Source: Geodermatophilus saharensis
Lineage (GTDB): Bacteria > Actinomycetota > Actinomycetes > Mycobacteriales > Geodermatophilaceae
Direction of reading: 5' to 3'
NCBI RefSeq assembly: GCF_900188205.1
Contig: NZ_FZOH01000011.1
Span: forward strand, 62,001 to 126,000
DNA: 64,000 nucleotides
The notes under the pieces are model-generated. The model did no database searches. It was not told where the DNA came from and saw only the letters and a list, made by a program, of their open reading frames with translations. Position numbers and translations under genes: made by a program. Positions 45,484-53,362 of this stretch are shown here, piece by piece (positions within the stretch are counted from its first letter, which is position 1; each line of letters opens with the position of its first letter).

Positions 45484-45825
45484 TCAGGCGCCGGGCAGCC
45501 CCGGCATGCCGGGCAGCCCACCGGCCAGCGGGCTCATGCGGTCGGCGGTCAGCTGGTCGACCTGGCGGGCGGCGTCGCGGACGGCGGCGACGACGAGGTC
45601 CTGGAGGGTCTCGACGTCGTCGGGGTCGACGGCGGAGGGGGCGATGGTCACGGCGGTGAGCTCACCGCTGCCGGACATCGTGGCCGTGACCAGCCCGCCG
45701 CCGGCCGAGCCGGTGACCTGCTCGTTCGCCAGCTGCTCCTGTGCGGCGGCCAGGGCCTGCTGCATCTGCTGGGCCTGCGCGAGGATCGCCTGCAGGTCGG
45801 GCTGGCCACCACCACCGGGGAACAT
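45484..45825 (-). CDS. YbaB/EbfC family nucleoid-associated protein
   Basis: A 113-residue DNA-binding protein. After a Gly-rich start, [22 protein letters not shown] is the dimerisation helix, followed by the beta-strands ([18 protein letters not shown]) and the C-terminal helix [19 protein letters not shown]. The dnaX-ybaB-recR order is the normal bacterial cluster. ATG 45825 has a TACCCT box 6 nt upstream, so it may also have its own leaderless transcript. Confidence 0.92.
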   Translation of the reverse strand: MFPGGGGQPDLQAILAQAQQMQQALAAAQEQLANEQVTGSAGGGLVTATMSGSGELTAVTIAPSAVDPDDVETLQDLVVAAVRDAARQVDQLTADRMSPLAGGLPGMPGLPGA

Positions 45826-45831
45826 GCCCCG

Positions 45832-45837
45832 AGGGTA
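45832..45837 (-). promoter_or_regulatory. candidate -10 box of ybaB-recR
   Basis: Minus-strand TACCCT, then 6 nt, then ATG 45825. Confidence 0.4.
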
Positions 45838-45905
45838 GGCCGAGGGGACGACATCCGGCGGGACGTGGTGGGTGGCGGGAACGGCGGGGACCGGCCCACC
45901 GCCGC

Positions 45906-48212
45906 TCAGGACTCGACCGGCCGGGCCCCGAGCTCCGCGCGCAGCAGCGCCAGGGCCGCCTGCTCGGGGTCGACCGCGGGGACGTGCTCGCGCTCGCCGC
46001 CGTCCTCGGACTGCTCGGCGGCCCGCTGGGCCAGCAGCTCGCGCGCCTCGGCGGCCTCGGCGGCGCGGGCGGCCTCGCGGGCGGCCTCCCGGGCTCCCTC
46101 GGGGCCCCCGCCCGACACCGGAGCCCGGCCGGCCGCGCCCTCGACGACCGCCTCGACCCGCCAGCGCACGCCGAGCAGCTCGTTGAGCGCCTCGCGCAGC
46201 ACGTCCTTGTTGAGGTCGTCGCCGATGCGCCGGGCCAGCGCCGGGGACGTCGTGGACAGCGTCAGGACGCCGCCGGCGAGGTCGTGCACCTGCGCGTTCT
46301 TCAGCAGCGCCTCGGTGGTGCGCTTGTGCCGCTTGACCACGGCGAGCAGCTCGGGCCACACCCGGCGGACGTCGCCGGTGGTCAGCTCGCCGTCGCCACC
46401 CGTGCCGGCGCCGGGCGGGTTCGCCGACACCACGGGGGTGGGCTCGCTGCCCCGCGGCGCGGGCGCGGACTCGGCCGCGGCGCGCGGCGCGGCCGCCGGC
46501 GGGCGCGGCTCGGCCACGCGGGCCGCGGCGTCGCGGGCGGCGTCCGGCCGCGGCGAGTGGGGGTGGTCCTCGTCGTCGGTGGGCTCCGGCGGGAGCGGGA
46601 CGTCCGGCTCGCCCTGCGCCACGCGCGGGCCGGACCGGGCCGGGGCGGCGCCGGATCCCGGCGGCGTCGTCTCCGGCCAGTCGTCGGCCGCCGGGGCCGA
46701 CCCGGGCGCCGAGGCGGCCGCCGCACGGGAGCCCGAGCCGGGCGGGGTGGTCTCCGGCCAGTCGTCACCGGCCGCGGGGGCCGGGGCGGCGGGTGCCGGC
46801 CGGGACGGGGTGGGGGTGGGCTCGGCCCTGGTGGCCGCCGCCTGGGTGCGCTGGGAGGGCCGGACGTACTCCCGCCGCGACGCCCCGCTCCGCTCGGCGG
46901 GCGCCGGCTCGTCGCCGGCCGGCGCCGGGCGCGGCGCCTCCCGCACGGGGACGTCGCGCACCGGGACGTCGCGCACCGGGACGTCGCGCACCGGGGTGTC
47001 ACGCACGGGGGTGTCGCGCAGCGGGACGTCGGCGGCCGCGCCGTCGCCGGCGATCGACAGCCGCCGCTCGAGCCGCTCGAGCCGCTGCAGCGTGGCCGCC
47101 GCGGAGCCGTCGGTGGCCGGCAGCAGCATGCGGGCGCAGACCAGCTCCAGCAGCAGCCGCGGCGCGGTGGTGCCGCGCATCTCGGAGAGCCCGGCGTGCA
47201 CGGTGTCGGCCAGCCGGGACAGCGTCGCCGACCCCAGCGCCCGCGCCTGCGAGGTCATCAGGTCCAGCCGGTCCGGCGGGCAGTCGAGCAGGCCGTTGCC
47301 GCCGGCCTCGGGCACGGCGTCGAGCACGATGAGGTCGCGCAGCCGGTCGAGCAGGTCGGTGGCGAAGCGGCGCGGGTCGTGCCCGGCCTCGACGACGCGG
47401 TCGACGGCGCGGAAGACACCCGGCGCGTCGGAGGCGGCGAGCGCGTCGATGGCCTCGTCGAGCAGGGCGTCGTCGGTGACGCCGAGCAGGCCCACCGCGG
47501 AGGCGTACGTGACGCCCTCGGGCCCGGCACCGGCCAGGAGCTGGTCGAGGATCGACAGCGAGTCGCGCACCGAGCCGCCGCCGGCGCGGACCACCAGCGG
47601 GAAGACCGTGGGCTCGACCTGCACGTCCTCGGCGGCGCAGGTCTTCTCCAGCAGCCCGCGCAGCGTCGTGGGCGGCACCAGCCGGAACGGGTAGTGGTGG
47701 GTGCGCGAGCGGATCGTCGGCAGCACCTTGTCCGGCTCGGTCGTGGCGAAGACGAAGACCAGGAACTCCGGCGGCTCCTCGACCACCTTGAGCAGGGCGT
47801 TGAAGCCCTGCGTGGTCACCATGTGCGCCTCGTCGACGATGTAGACCTTGTAACGGCTGTTCACCGGGGCGAAGAAGGCGCGCTCGCGCAGGTCGCGGGC
47901 GTCGTCGACACCGCCGTGGCTGGCCGCGTCGATCTCGATGACGTCGAGGGAGCCGGGGCCGTCGGGCGCCAGCGCCACGCAGGAGGCGCACACGCCGCAC
48001 GGCGTCGACGTCGGGCCCTGCTCGCAGTTCAGCGACCGGGCGAGGATGCGCGCCGACGAGGTCTTGCCGCAGCCGCGCGGCCCGCTGAACAGGTAGGCGT
48101 GGTTGACCCGGCCGCCGTCGACGGCGTTGACCAGCGGCGTCGTGACGTGCTCCTGGCCGACCACCTCGGCGAAGGTCGCCGGGCGGTACTTCCGGTAGAG
48201 CGCCAGAGCCAC
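45906..48212 (-). CDS. dnaX: DNA polymerase III subunit gamma/tau
   Basis: A 768-residue clamp-loader subunit. The AAA+ domain has [18 protein letters not shown], Walker [14 protein letters not shown], the zinc-binding Cys set ([16 protein letters not shown]), and Walker [10 protein letters not shown] with the sensor [19 protein letters not shown]. After the collar region (to ~residue 380) a long Pro/Ala/Arg-rich linker contains about six RDVPV/RDTPV pentapeptides and two [12 protein letters not shown] blocks. A conserved C-terminal domain ([19 protein letters not shown]) precedes the acidic/Ala-rich tail. GTG 48212 has a TAACCT box 6 nt upstream. Confidence 0.96.
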   Translation of the reverse strand: MALALYRKYRPATFAEVVGQEHVTTPLVNAVDGGRVNHAYLFSGPRGCGKTSSARILARSLNCEQGPTSTPCGVCASCVALAPDGPGSLDVIEIDAASHGGVDDARDLRERAFFAPVNSRYKVYIVDEAHMVTTQGFNALLKVVEEPPEFLVFVFATTEPDKVLPTIRSRTHHYPFRLVPPTTLRGLLEKTCAAEDVQVEPTVFPLVVRAGGGSVRDSLSILDQLLAGAGPEGVTYASAVGLLGVTDDALLDEAIDALAASDAPGVFRAVDRVVEAGHDPRRFATDLLDRLRDLIVLDAVPEAGGNGLLDCPPDRLDLMTSQARALGSATLSRLADTVHAGLSEMRGTTAPRLLLELVCARMLLPATDGSAAATLQRLERLERRLSIAGDGAAADVPLRDTPVRDTPVRDVPVRDVPVRDVPVREAPRPAPAGDEPAPAERSGASRREYVRPSQRTQAAATRAEPTPTPSRPAPAAPAPAAGDDWPETTPPGSGSRAAAASAPGSAPAADDWPETTPPGSGAAPARSGPRVAQGEPDVPLPPEPTDDEDHPHSPRPDAARDAAARVAEPRPPAAAPRAAAESAPAPRGSEPTPVVSANPPGAGTGGDGELTTGDVRRVWPELLAVVKRHKRTTEALLKNAQVHDLAGGVLTLSTTSPALARRIGDDLNKDVLREALNELLGVRWRVEAVVEGAAGRAPVSGGGPEGAREAAREAARAAEAAEARELLAQRAAEQSEDGGEREHVPAVDPEQAALALLRAELGARPVES
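46944..47032 (-). repeat. 15-bp tandem repeat in the dnaX linker
   Basis: About six in-frame copies of a 15-bp unit (plus-strand form near CACCGGGACGTCGCG), encoding the repeating pentapeptide VRD(V/T)P. Three copies are nearly identical at DNA level, indicating recent slippage within a disordered linker. Confidence 0.8.
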
Positions 48213-48218
48213 GCGGCG

Positions 48219-48224
48219 AGGTTA
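48219..48224 (-). promoter_or_regulatory. candidate -10 box of dnaX
   Basis: Minus-strand TAACCT, then 6 nt, then GTG 48212; no Shine-Dalgarno between. Confidence 0.45.
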
Positions 48225-48292
48225 CGTGGCGGGGACGACGTCCCGGGGACACCGGGACGCCGCCCGTGTCCCCGGGTCAGGGCGACACCGGG

Positions 48293-48970
48293 TCAGGGCG
48301 ACATCGCCAGCCGCAGCAGGAACTCGACCTGCCCGCGGTCCTCGACGCGGACGAAGCCCAGGTTGGGCGCGGTGATGCCGAAGTCGGCGAAGACCACCGG
48401 CACGGCGCCGGAGACCTCCACCCCCTCGGCGGTGCGGACGACGGCGAGATCGGTCTGCACCTGACGGGTCTGCCCGCGCAGCGTGAGGTCGCCGGTCACC
48501 GGGACGGTCACCGGCGTGCCGGAGAGCTCGGGCAGGTCGACCGGCCCGCGGACGGTGAACGTCCCCGTCGGGTACGTGTCGACGTCCATGACGTTCCCGC
48601 GGAAGTAGGAGTCCCGCTGACCGATGTCGGTGCGGATGCTCGCGACGTCGACCGAGACCTCCGCCGATGCCAGGTCCCCGCCCTGGATGACCACCGAGCC
48701 GGTGACCTGGTCGGTGGTGCCGGCGACGGTGACGTTGGCGCCGTTGAGGACCTCGTCGACGCGGTAGCCGGCCGAGGAGCCCGGGACGACGGTCCACGTG
48801 CCGTCGGTCTCGGGTGCCAGCTCGACGTCGGAGGGCTGCGCCTGCACGGTCGGCGCCGCGGCGGCGTCCTCCTGCGTCGCGGCGTAGAGCAGCGGGCCGA
48901 CGCCGATCCCGAGGGCGAGGAGCGCGACGACCCCTCCGACGATCCACCAGGTGCGACGACGACGGGCCAT
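48293..48970 (-). CDS. YceI family protein, membrane-anchored
   Basis: A 225-residue protein. A membrane anchor or signal (WWIVGGVVALLALGIGVGPL, residues ~8-28) precedes a YceI lipocalin-like beta-barrel: GTWTVVPGSSAGYRVDE, SVDVASIRTDIGQRDSYFRG and FTVRGPVDLPEL, with the final FGITAPN. YceI barrels bind isoprenoid or other amphiphilic ligands. ATG 48970 has AAGGAGA 7 nt upstream. It lies between the SRP RNA and dnaX, in the same direction, with 80 bp to dnaX. Confidence 0.88.
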   Translation of the reverse strand: MARRRRTWWIVGGVVALLALGIGVGPLLYAATQEDAAAAPTVQAQPSDVELAPETDGTWTVVPGSSAGYRVDEVLNGANVTVAGTTDQVTGSVVIQGGDLASAEVSVDVASIRTDIGQRDSYFRGNVMDVDTYPTGTFTVRGPVDLPELSGTPVTVPVTGDLTLRGQTRQVQTDLAVVRTAEGVEVSGAVPVVFADFGITAPNLGFVRVEDRGQVEFLLRLAMSP

Positions 48971-49045
48971 GGCGTCTCCTTCCCTCGACGGACCGCGGAT
49001 GCTGGCCGGTCGACCTGTGAGCCGGCTGTGAGCCCGGGGGAAGAA

Positions 49046-49137
49046 GGGACCCCCCGTGCACCCGCCAGAGCCCGCTTATCCTTGCTGCCTTCCGGCCCTG
49101 GGGAGGTTCACAGGGTGACGCCACACGAGGGGTCTGC
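49046..49137 (-). ncRNA. ffs: signal recognition particle RNA (small bacterial type)
   Basis: The minus strand contains the conserved SRP core: CAGGGCCGGAAGGCAGCAAG, i.e. the GGAA tetraloop hairpin with the asymmetric A/C-rich internal loop (49082-49101). The ends pair: GACCCCTCGTG near the 5' end (49134-49124) with CACGGGGGGTC near the 3' end (49058-49048). The 5' end at 49137 is 6 nt after a TACAGT box; the 3' end is approximate. About 92 nt long. It sits near dnaX-ybaB-recR, as in other actinobacteria. Confidence 0.93.
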
Positions 49138-49142
49138 ACACC

Positions 49143-49148
49143 ACTGTA
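49143..49148 (-). promoter_or_regulatory. candidate -10 box of SRP RNA
   Basis: Minus-strand TACAGT; transcription would begin at about 49137. It lies only 15 bp from the divergent box at 49164-49169, so the two promoters overlap. Confidence 0.5.
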
Positions 49149-49163
49149 GAGGACGGCGGTCGC

Positions 49164-49169
49164 TAGGCT
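49164..49169 (+). promoter_or_regulatory. candidate -10 box of EamA leader
   Basis: TAGGCT, 8 nt before the ATG of the 14-residue leader ORF. Confidence 0.45.
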
Positions 49170-49177
49170 CCCGGGGC

Positions 49178-49222
49178 ATGACGCCCCGGCGCGCCCTCGT
49201 GCTGCCCCCGCCCCGCTCCTGA
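49178..49222 (+). CDS. putative leader peptide upstream of EamA transporter
   Basis: A 14-codon ORF, MTPRRALVLPPPRS, with ATG almost at the predicted transcription start. It contains a Leu-Val-Leu stretch and three consecutive prolines (CCC CCG CCC), a sequence known to slow ribosomes. Its stop codon is 1 nt before the 5' strand of a three-stem RNA structure. It is 101 bp upstream of the EamA gene. No homologue was checked. Confidence 0.5.
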   Translation: MTPRRALVLPPPRS

Positions 49223-49223
49223 C

Positions 49224-49320
49224 CCGGAGCACCGCGGGCTGATCCGCGCGGCCGGCACGTCCGGCCGCCACTGCGCCGTGCTCCGGACCGCCGCCCCGTC
49301 CGGAACCAGCGCCCAGGAGC
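49224..49320 (+). promoter_or_regulatory. structured leader RNA (candidate translational attenuator)
   Basis: P1: CCGGAGCAC (49224-49232) with GTGCTCCGG (49278-49286), 9 bp. P2: CGCGG (49233-49237) with CCGCG (49244-49248). P3: GGCCGG (49250-49255) with CCGGCC (49261-49266). The P1 3' strand includes GCTCC (49280-49284), which is complementary to GGAGC (49316-49320), the Shine-Dalgarno region of the EamA gene. The alternative pairings would let leader translation switch access to the ribosome-binding site. Confidence 0.55.
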
Positions 49321-49323
49321 GTC

Positions 49324-50280
49324 ATGTCCACCCCCTCCCTCTCCCTCGCCTCCCGGCGCGACTCCTCGTCGTCCCGGCGTGGCTTCGCGTTCGTCGTCCT
49401 CGCGGCCCTGTGCTGGGGGACCTCCGGCCTGTCCGGCCGGGTCGTCGCCGACCGCAGCGGCCTGTCCGCGCTCGACATCGCCTGGTACCGCCTGGCGGTC
49501 GGCGCGGTCGCCCTGTGCGCGGCCTGGGCGGTGACCGCCCGGCGCCGCGGGCCCGCCGTCCGGGTGACGCGGCCGGTGGCCGGCCGCCTGGTCCTCATCG
49601 GCGCCGGGCTGGCCGCCTACCAGCTCGCCTACTTCAGCGCCGTCGAGCGGGCCGGGGTGAGCATCGCCACGCTCGTCGCGCTCGGCCTGGCGCCGCTGCT
49701 CGTCGCCGTCGGCGGCACCCTGCTCGGCGCGGGCCGGCCGAACCGGACCACCCTCGTCGCGCTGGGCGTCGCCCTCGTCGGGCTCACCCTGCTCGTGGGC
49801 GTCTCCGCCGGCGCCGACACCGGGACGACCGTGCTGCTCGGCGCGCTGACGGCGACCGGCTCGGCGCTCGGCTACGCCGTCGTCACGCTGGCCGGCGGCG
49901 GCGTGCCGGCCGGTGTCCCGGTGACGCTGGCCGGGTTCGCCGGCGGCGCGCTGCTGCTCACCCCGGTCGTCCTCGCCGAGGGGCTGACCGTCCCGTCCGA
50001 CGGCGTCGCGCTGGCGGTGCTGCTCTACCTGGGGCTAGTGCCCAGCGCCCTGGCCTACCGGCTGTTCTTCGCCGGCGTGCGCACGGTGCCGGGCGCGGTG
50101 GCCTCGATCGTGACGCTGCTCGAGCCGCTGACGGCGACCGTGCTGGCCACGGCGTTCCTCGGCGAGCGGCTCGAGCCGGCCGCCGTCGCCGGCGGGGTGC
50201 TGCTGCTCGCCGCGGTCGCCGGGCTCTACGTGCGCGAGCTGGGCCGCCGCGCCGGGCCGGCCGCCGCGACCGGCGCGTGA
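49324..50280 (+). CDS. EamA/DMT family transporter
   Basis: A 318-residue inner-membrane protein with ten predicted helices in two EamA repeats. The first begins GFAFVVLAALCWGTSGLSGR, the second TVLLGALTATGSALGYAVVT; YLGLVPSALAYRLFF and ASIVTLLEPLTATVLA are typical of RhaT/EamA exporters. ATG 49324 has AGGAGC 4 nt upstream. Many members export amino acids or other metabolites; the leader peptide and structured RNA upstream suggest that expression responds to translation state. Confidence 0.9.
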   Translation: MSTPSLSLASRRDSSSSRRGFAFVVLAALCWGTSGLSGRVVADRSGLSALDIAWYRLAVGAVALCAAWAVTARRRGPAVRVTRPVAGRLVLIGAGLAAYQLAYFSAVERAGVSIATLVALGLAPLLVAVGGTLLGAGRPNRTTLVALGVALVGLTLLVGVSAGADTGTTVLLGALTATGSALGYAVVTLAGGGVPAGVPVTLAGFAGGALLLTPVVLAEGLTVPSDGVALAVLLYLGLVPSALAYRLFFAGVRTVPGAVASIVTLLEPLTATVLATAFLGERLEPAAVAGGVLLLAAVAGLYVRELGRRAGPAAATGA

Positions 50281-50281
50281 A

Positions 50282-50320
50282 CGACGACGGGCCCCGGCGG
50301 TCTGCCGGGGCCCGTCGTCG
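50282..50320. terminator. terminator between EamA gene and tRNA-Ser
   Basis: A 17-bp stem (50282-50298 with 50304-50320) with loop GGTCT, starting 1 bp after the EamA stop. It also faces the 3' end of the convergent tRNA gene. Confidence 0.85.
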
Positions 50321-50325
50321 CGGTG

Positions 50326-50410
50326 CGGAGGATGGGAGATTCGAACTCCCGAGGGGTTGCCCCCAACCCGCTTTCCAAGCGAGCGCCATAGGCCACTAGG
50401 CGAATCCTCC
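50326..50410 (-). tRNA. tRNA-Ser(GGA)
   Basis: An 85-nt class II tRNA. Acceptor GGAGGAT (5' end at 50410) pairs with ATCCTCC; the anticodon loop TTGGAAA has GGA at 50376-50374; a long variable arm (GTTGGGGGCAACCCC) follows, and the T arm is GGGAGTTCGAATCTCCC. Discriminator G as in serine tRNAs. CCA is not encoded. Confidence 0.97.
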
Positions 50411-50419
50411 CGTGCCCCG

Positions 50420-50425
50420 ATGGTA
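50420..50425 (-). promoter_or_regulatory. candidate -10 box of tRNA-Ser(GGA)
   Basis: Minus-strand TACCAT 9 nt upstream of the tRNA 5' end. Confidence 0.4.
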
Positions 50426-50552
50426 GCGGGCGGCACCGCGGCGGTCAGCGGACGGTCCGCGGCGTGTGGCGCGCCACCCCGGGTGGTCGCCCGCCGCGGC
50501 ACGGGGCAGGCTGTCGAGGTCGGGGGGCGCACGAGAGTCGAGGAGCAGGACG

Positions 50553-50900
50553 ATGAGCGAGCCGGGCCAGGTCCGACCGGAGGTCGTGGACGAGATCGTG
50601 GCCGTCCTGCGTGGCGCCGACCCCGCGGGGCTGCCGCCCTCGGCCACGGCGGAGGAGAAGGCCGCCGCCAAGGACCGCTACCTCTCGGAGTTCGCCGCCG
50701 AGCGCAGCAAGCGCGACCGCCAGGCCCAGGCGTGGGAGCTGCTGCTGACCCGCAGCTACGACGAGCCGCCGACGTGGGAGCGGCTCTTCGACGACCTCCC
50801 GCCCGGCGCCGTCGAGGAGCTCGGCGGGCTCTACGACGTGCTGCCCTCGGGCGCGCAGGAGGAGTACGCCCGTCGCTACGGCGTCCCCAGCACCGTCTGA
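50553..50900 (+). CDS. hypothetical protein, acidic, 115 residues
   Basis: I do not recognise this family. It is mostly helical, Glu/Ala/Arg-rich, with VRPEVVDEIVAVLRGADPAG at the N-terminus, TAEEKAAAKDRYLSEFAAER in the middle and SYDEPPTWERLFDDLPPGAV near the C-terminus. It has no Cys, no signal peptide and no membrane helix. ATG 50553 has AGGAGCAGGA just upstream, a strong ribosome-binding site. It lies 43 bp before the Ser/Thr kinase gene in the same direction, and could be its partner or substrate (inference). Confidence 0.7.
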   Translation: MSEPGQVRPEVVDEIVAVLRGADPAGLPPSATAEEKAAAKDRYLSEFAAERSKRDRQAQAWELLLTRSYDEPPTWERLFDDLPPGAVEELGGLYDVLPSGAQEEYARRYGVPSTV

Positions 50901-50943
50901 GCCGGGGCGTGCCCGGCGCACCCCGGCGGGGTAGGGAGCGCCG

Positions 50944-52674
50944 GTGACCTCGACCGTCCCCGGCCGCCTGGTGGCCGGCCGCTACCGGCTGGTGTCGCGG
51001 GTGGGCCGCGGCAGCATGGGCGCGGTGTGGCTCGGGCGTGACGAGCTGCTCGGCCGCGAGGTCGCCGTCAAGCAGGTGCTGCTGCCGGCGGGCACCGACC
51101 CCGCGGTCGCCGACCAGCAGCGCCAGCGGGCGCTGCGCGAGGGCCGCATCGCCGCCCGGCTGACCCACCCGCACGCGATCTCCGTCTTCGACGTCGCCCT
51201 CGAGGACGGCGTCCCGTGGCTGGTGATGGAGTACCTGCCCTCCCGCAGCCTCGCCGAGGTGCTGCACCAGGACGGCGTGCTGCGCCCCGACCAGGTGGCG
51301 CAGGTGGGGGCGCAGCTGGCCGACGCGCTGGTCGCCGTGCACGAGGCCGGGATCGTGCACCGCGACGTCAAGCCCGGCAACGTGCTGGTCGGCCGGGGTG
51401 GGCGGGTCGACGGCCTGGTGAAGATCACCGACTTCGGCATCGCGCACGCCAGCGGTGACGTCACGCTCACCCAGACCGGGCAGATCACCGGGACGCCGGC
51501 CTTCCTCGCGCCCGAGGTCGCCCAGGGCAGCGAGATGACGCCGGCCAGCGACGTCTTCTCGCTGGCCGCGACGCTCTACACCTGCCTGGAGGGCGAGCCG
51601 CCCTTCGGCATGGACGACAACGCGCTGCGCCTGCTGCACCGGGTGGCCGGCGGGCAGGTGCGCCCGCCGCGGCGCGCGGGGTCTCTGGAGCGGCCGCTGC
51701 GGCGGATGCTCGAGGCCGACCCCGCCCGGCGGCCGTCGATGGGCCAGGTCCGCGACGAGCTGGCGCGGCTGGCCGCCGGGCGCGACGGCGACCCGACGAC
51801 GGTGCTGCTGGCGCGCACCGCCCTCGGGGCGGCGCCCAGCCGCAGCCGCACCGCCCAGCTCGAGCCGGACCCGCCGCTGCCGGTGGGACCGCCCGCGGAG
51901 GCCGTCGACCCGCCGACCCCCGTCGCGCCGGTCCCCGTCCCGCCGGACACGCTCGCCGGCCCGCCGGCCGGGGACCGCGGCGATCCGGACCCGCCCGCAC
52001 CGCAGCCCCGGACGCCGGAGCCGGCCGGTGCGGACCGGCCCGCGCGGTCGGGACCGCTGGTCGGCCCGAGGCGCCGGCGCCGCCGTCCGCTGCTGGTGGT
52101 CCTCGCCGTCGCCCTGGTCGCGCTGGCCGCCGTGGGGGGCACCTGGCTGGCCACCCGCGGCGGCACCGCGGACCCCGACGGCGGGACGTCGGCCGGTGCC
52201 ACCTCGTCGGCCCCGGACGACGCGACCGCGGAACCGTCCGGCGACGCCGGGGCGCCGGCCGGCGGGTCGTCCGCGGGTGAGCGGTCGGCGGAGAGCCCCC
52301 CGCCCGCGACGGACGGTCCCTCCGCGGAGTCGCCGCCCGCGGAGGAGGCGCCGGCCGACCCGGCCACCGAGGCGCGGGAGACCCTCGATCAGTACTACGC
52401 GCTGCTGCCCGGGGACACGGCCGGCGCCTACGAGCTGACCGGGCCGACCCTGCAGTCGCGCGCGAGCTACGGGTACTACGCGGACTTCTTCGGCCGCTGG
52501 TCGGAGGTCAACCTGCTCGACGTGCGCGACGTCACCGACCGAGGCGACCGCATCACCGCCACGACGCAGGTCGAGTTCCTCGACCCGGGCGAGCGGCTGG
52601 TCGAGACGCACGCGGTGACGTTCGTCCGCGCGGCCGACGGCCGGCTGCTCATCGACCTCGACGTGGTCGCCTGA
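50944..52674 (+). CDS. receptor-type serine/threonine protein kinase
   Basis: A 576-residue PknB-family kinase. The kinase domain (residues ~10-275) has the P-loop VGRGSMGAVW, VAVKQV Lys, catalytic HRDVKPGN, DFGIAHA, and APE in FLAPEVA. A Pro-rich juxtamembrane region is followed by one membrane helix (LLVVLAVALVALAAVGGTWL, about 380-400). An external Ser/Gly/Ala/Pro-rich linker leads to a ~95-residue folded domain (ETLDQYYALLPGDTAGAYEL ... TFVRAADGRLLIDL) of NTF2-like appearance. There are no PASTA repeats, so the ligand differs from that of PknB. The GTG start at 50944 is tentative. Confidence 0.92.
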   Translation: MTSTVPGRLVAGRYRLVSRVGRGSMGAVWLGRDELLGREVAVKQVLLPAGTDPAVADQQRQRALREGRIAARLTHPHAISVFDVALEDGVPWLVMEYLPSRSLAEVLHQDGVLRPDQVAQVGAQLADALVAVHEAGIVHRDVKPGNVLVGRGGRVDGLVKITDFGIAHASGDVTLTQTGQITGTPAFLAPEVAQGSEMTPASDVFSLAATLYTCLEGEPPFGMDDNALRLLHRVAGGQVRPPRRAGSLERPLRRMLEADPARRPSMGQVRDELARLAAGRDGDPTTVLLARTALGAAPSRSRTAQLEPDPPLPVGPPAEAVDPPTPVAPVPVPPDTLAGPPAGDRGDPDPPAPQPRTPEPAGADRPARSGPLVGPRRRRRRPLLVVLAVALVALAAVGGTWLATRGGTADPDGGTSAGATSSAPDDATAEPSGDAGAPAGGSSAGERSAESPPPATDGPSAESPPAEEAPADPATEARETLDQYYALLPGDTAGAYELTGPTLQSRASYGYYADFFGRWSEVNLLDVRDVTDRGDRITATTQVEFLDPGERLVETHAVTFVRAADGRLLIDLDVVA

Positions 52675-52703
52675 CCCCGGACGGCCGCCCGACCCCGGAC
52701 GCG

Positions 52704-52741
52704 ACGACGGCGGCGTCCCCGAGGTGGGACGCCGCCGTCGT
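52704..52741. terminator. terminator between kinase gene and tRNA-Ser
   Basis: A 16-bp perfect stem (52704-52719 with 52726-52741), 6-nt loop. It separates the kinase gene from the convergent tRNA. Confidence 0.85.
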
Positions 52742-52748
52742 GGACCGC

Positions 52749-52836
52749 TGGCGGTGGCGGTGGGATTTGAACCCACGGAGGCTTGCACCTCACACGCTTT
52801 CGAGGCGTGCTCCTTCGGCCGCTCGGACACGCCACC
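52749..52836 (-). tRNA. tRNA-Ser(CGA)
   Basis: A class II tRNA on the minus strand; acceptor GGTGGCG (5' end 52836) pairs with CGCCACC. Anticodon loop CTCGAAA has CGA at 52802-52800, and a long variable arm follows. Discriminator G, then CCA encoded (52751-52749). A TAGTCT -10-like box at 52849-52844 overlaps the stop codon of tadA. Confidence 0.97.
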
Positions 52837-52846
52837 GCCGAAGAGA

Positions 52847-53362
52847 CTACAGGCCCCGCTGCCGGCGGAAGAACGCGCGTAGCAGTGCGGCGCTCTCCTC
52901 CGCCCGGACTCCCCCGGTGACCTGCGGGCGGTGGTTGAGCCGGCGGTCGCGGACGACGTCCCACAGCGACCCGGCGGCACCGGCCTTGGGGTCGTCGGCG
53001 CCGTAGACGACGTGCGCGACCCGGGCCAGCACGCTCGCGCCGGCGCACATCGTGCACGGCTCGAGGGTGACCACCAGCGTGGCGCCGGTGAGCCGCCAGC
53101 CGTCCCCGTGCACCCGCGCCGCCGCGCGCAGCGCCAGCACCTCGGCGTGCGCGGTGGGGTCGCCGAGCCGCTCCCGCTCGTTGGCCGCCTCGGCGAGCAC
53201 CTGACCGCCGGGCCCGAGGACGACGGCGCCGATCGGCGTGTCCCCCCACACCTGCGCGGCGGCGGCGAGCTCGAGGGCCCGGCCCATCGCCGCGTCGACG
53301 GCGTCCGCGCCGGGTCCGGTCACGGCCCGCCGTCCCGGGGAGGGATCCCGCCCGGCGGTCAC
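52847..53362 (-). CDS. tadA: tRNA(adenine-34) deaminase TadA
   Basis: A 171-residue cytidine/deoxycytidylate-deaminase-fold enzyme. The zinc site is HAEV (catalytic Glu) near residue 72 and PCTMC near 101; the conserved GDTPIGAVVL and VVYGADDPKAGAAGSL segments mark TadA. It converts A34 to inosine in tRNA-Arg(ACG). The GTG start at 53362 overlaps the HAD stop by 4 bp; an internal ATG (Met26) is an alternative giving a more typical length of ~146. Its 3' end overlaps the tRNA-Ser(CGA) promoter. Confidence 0.94.
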   Translation of the reverse strand: MTAGRDPSPGRRAVTGPGADAVDAAMGRALELAAAAQVWGDTPIGAVVLGPGGQVLAEAANERERLGDPTAHAEVLALRAAARVHGDGWRLTGATLVVTLEPCTMCAGASVLARVAHVVYGADDPKAGAAGSLWDVVRDRRLNHRPQVTGGVRAEESAALLRAFFRRQRGL

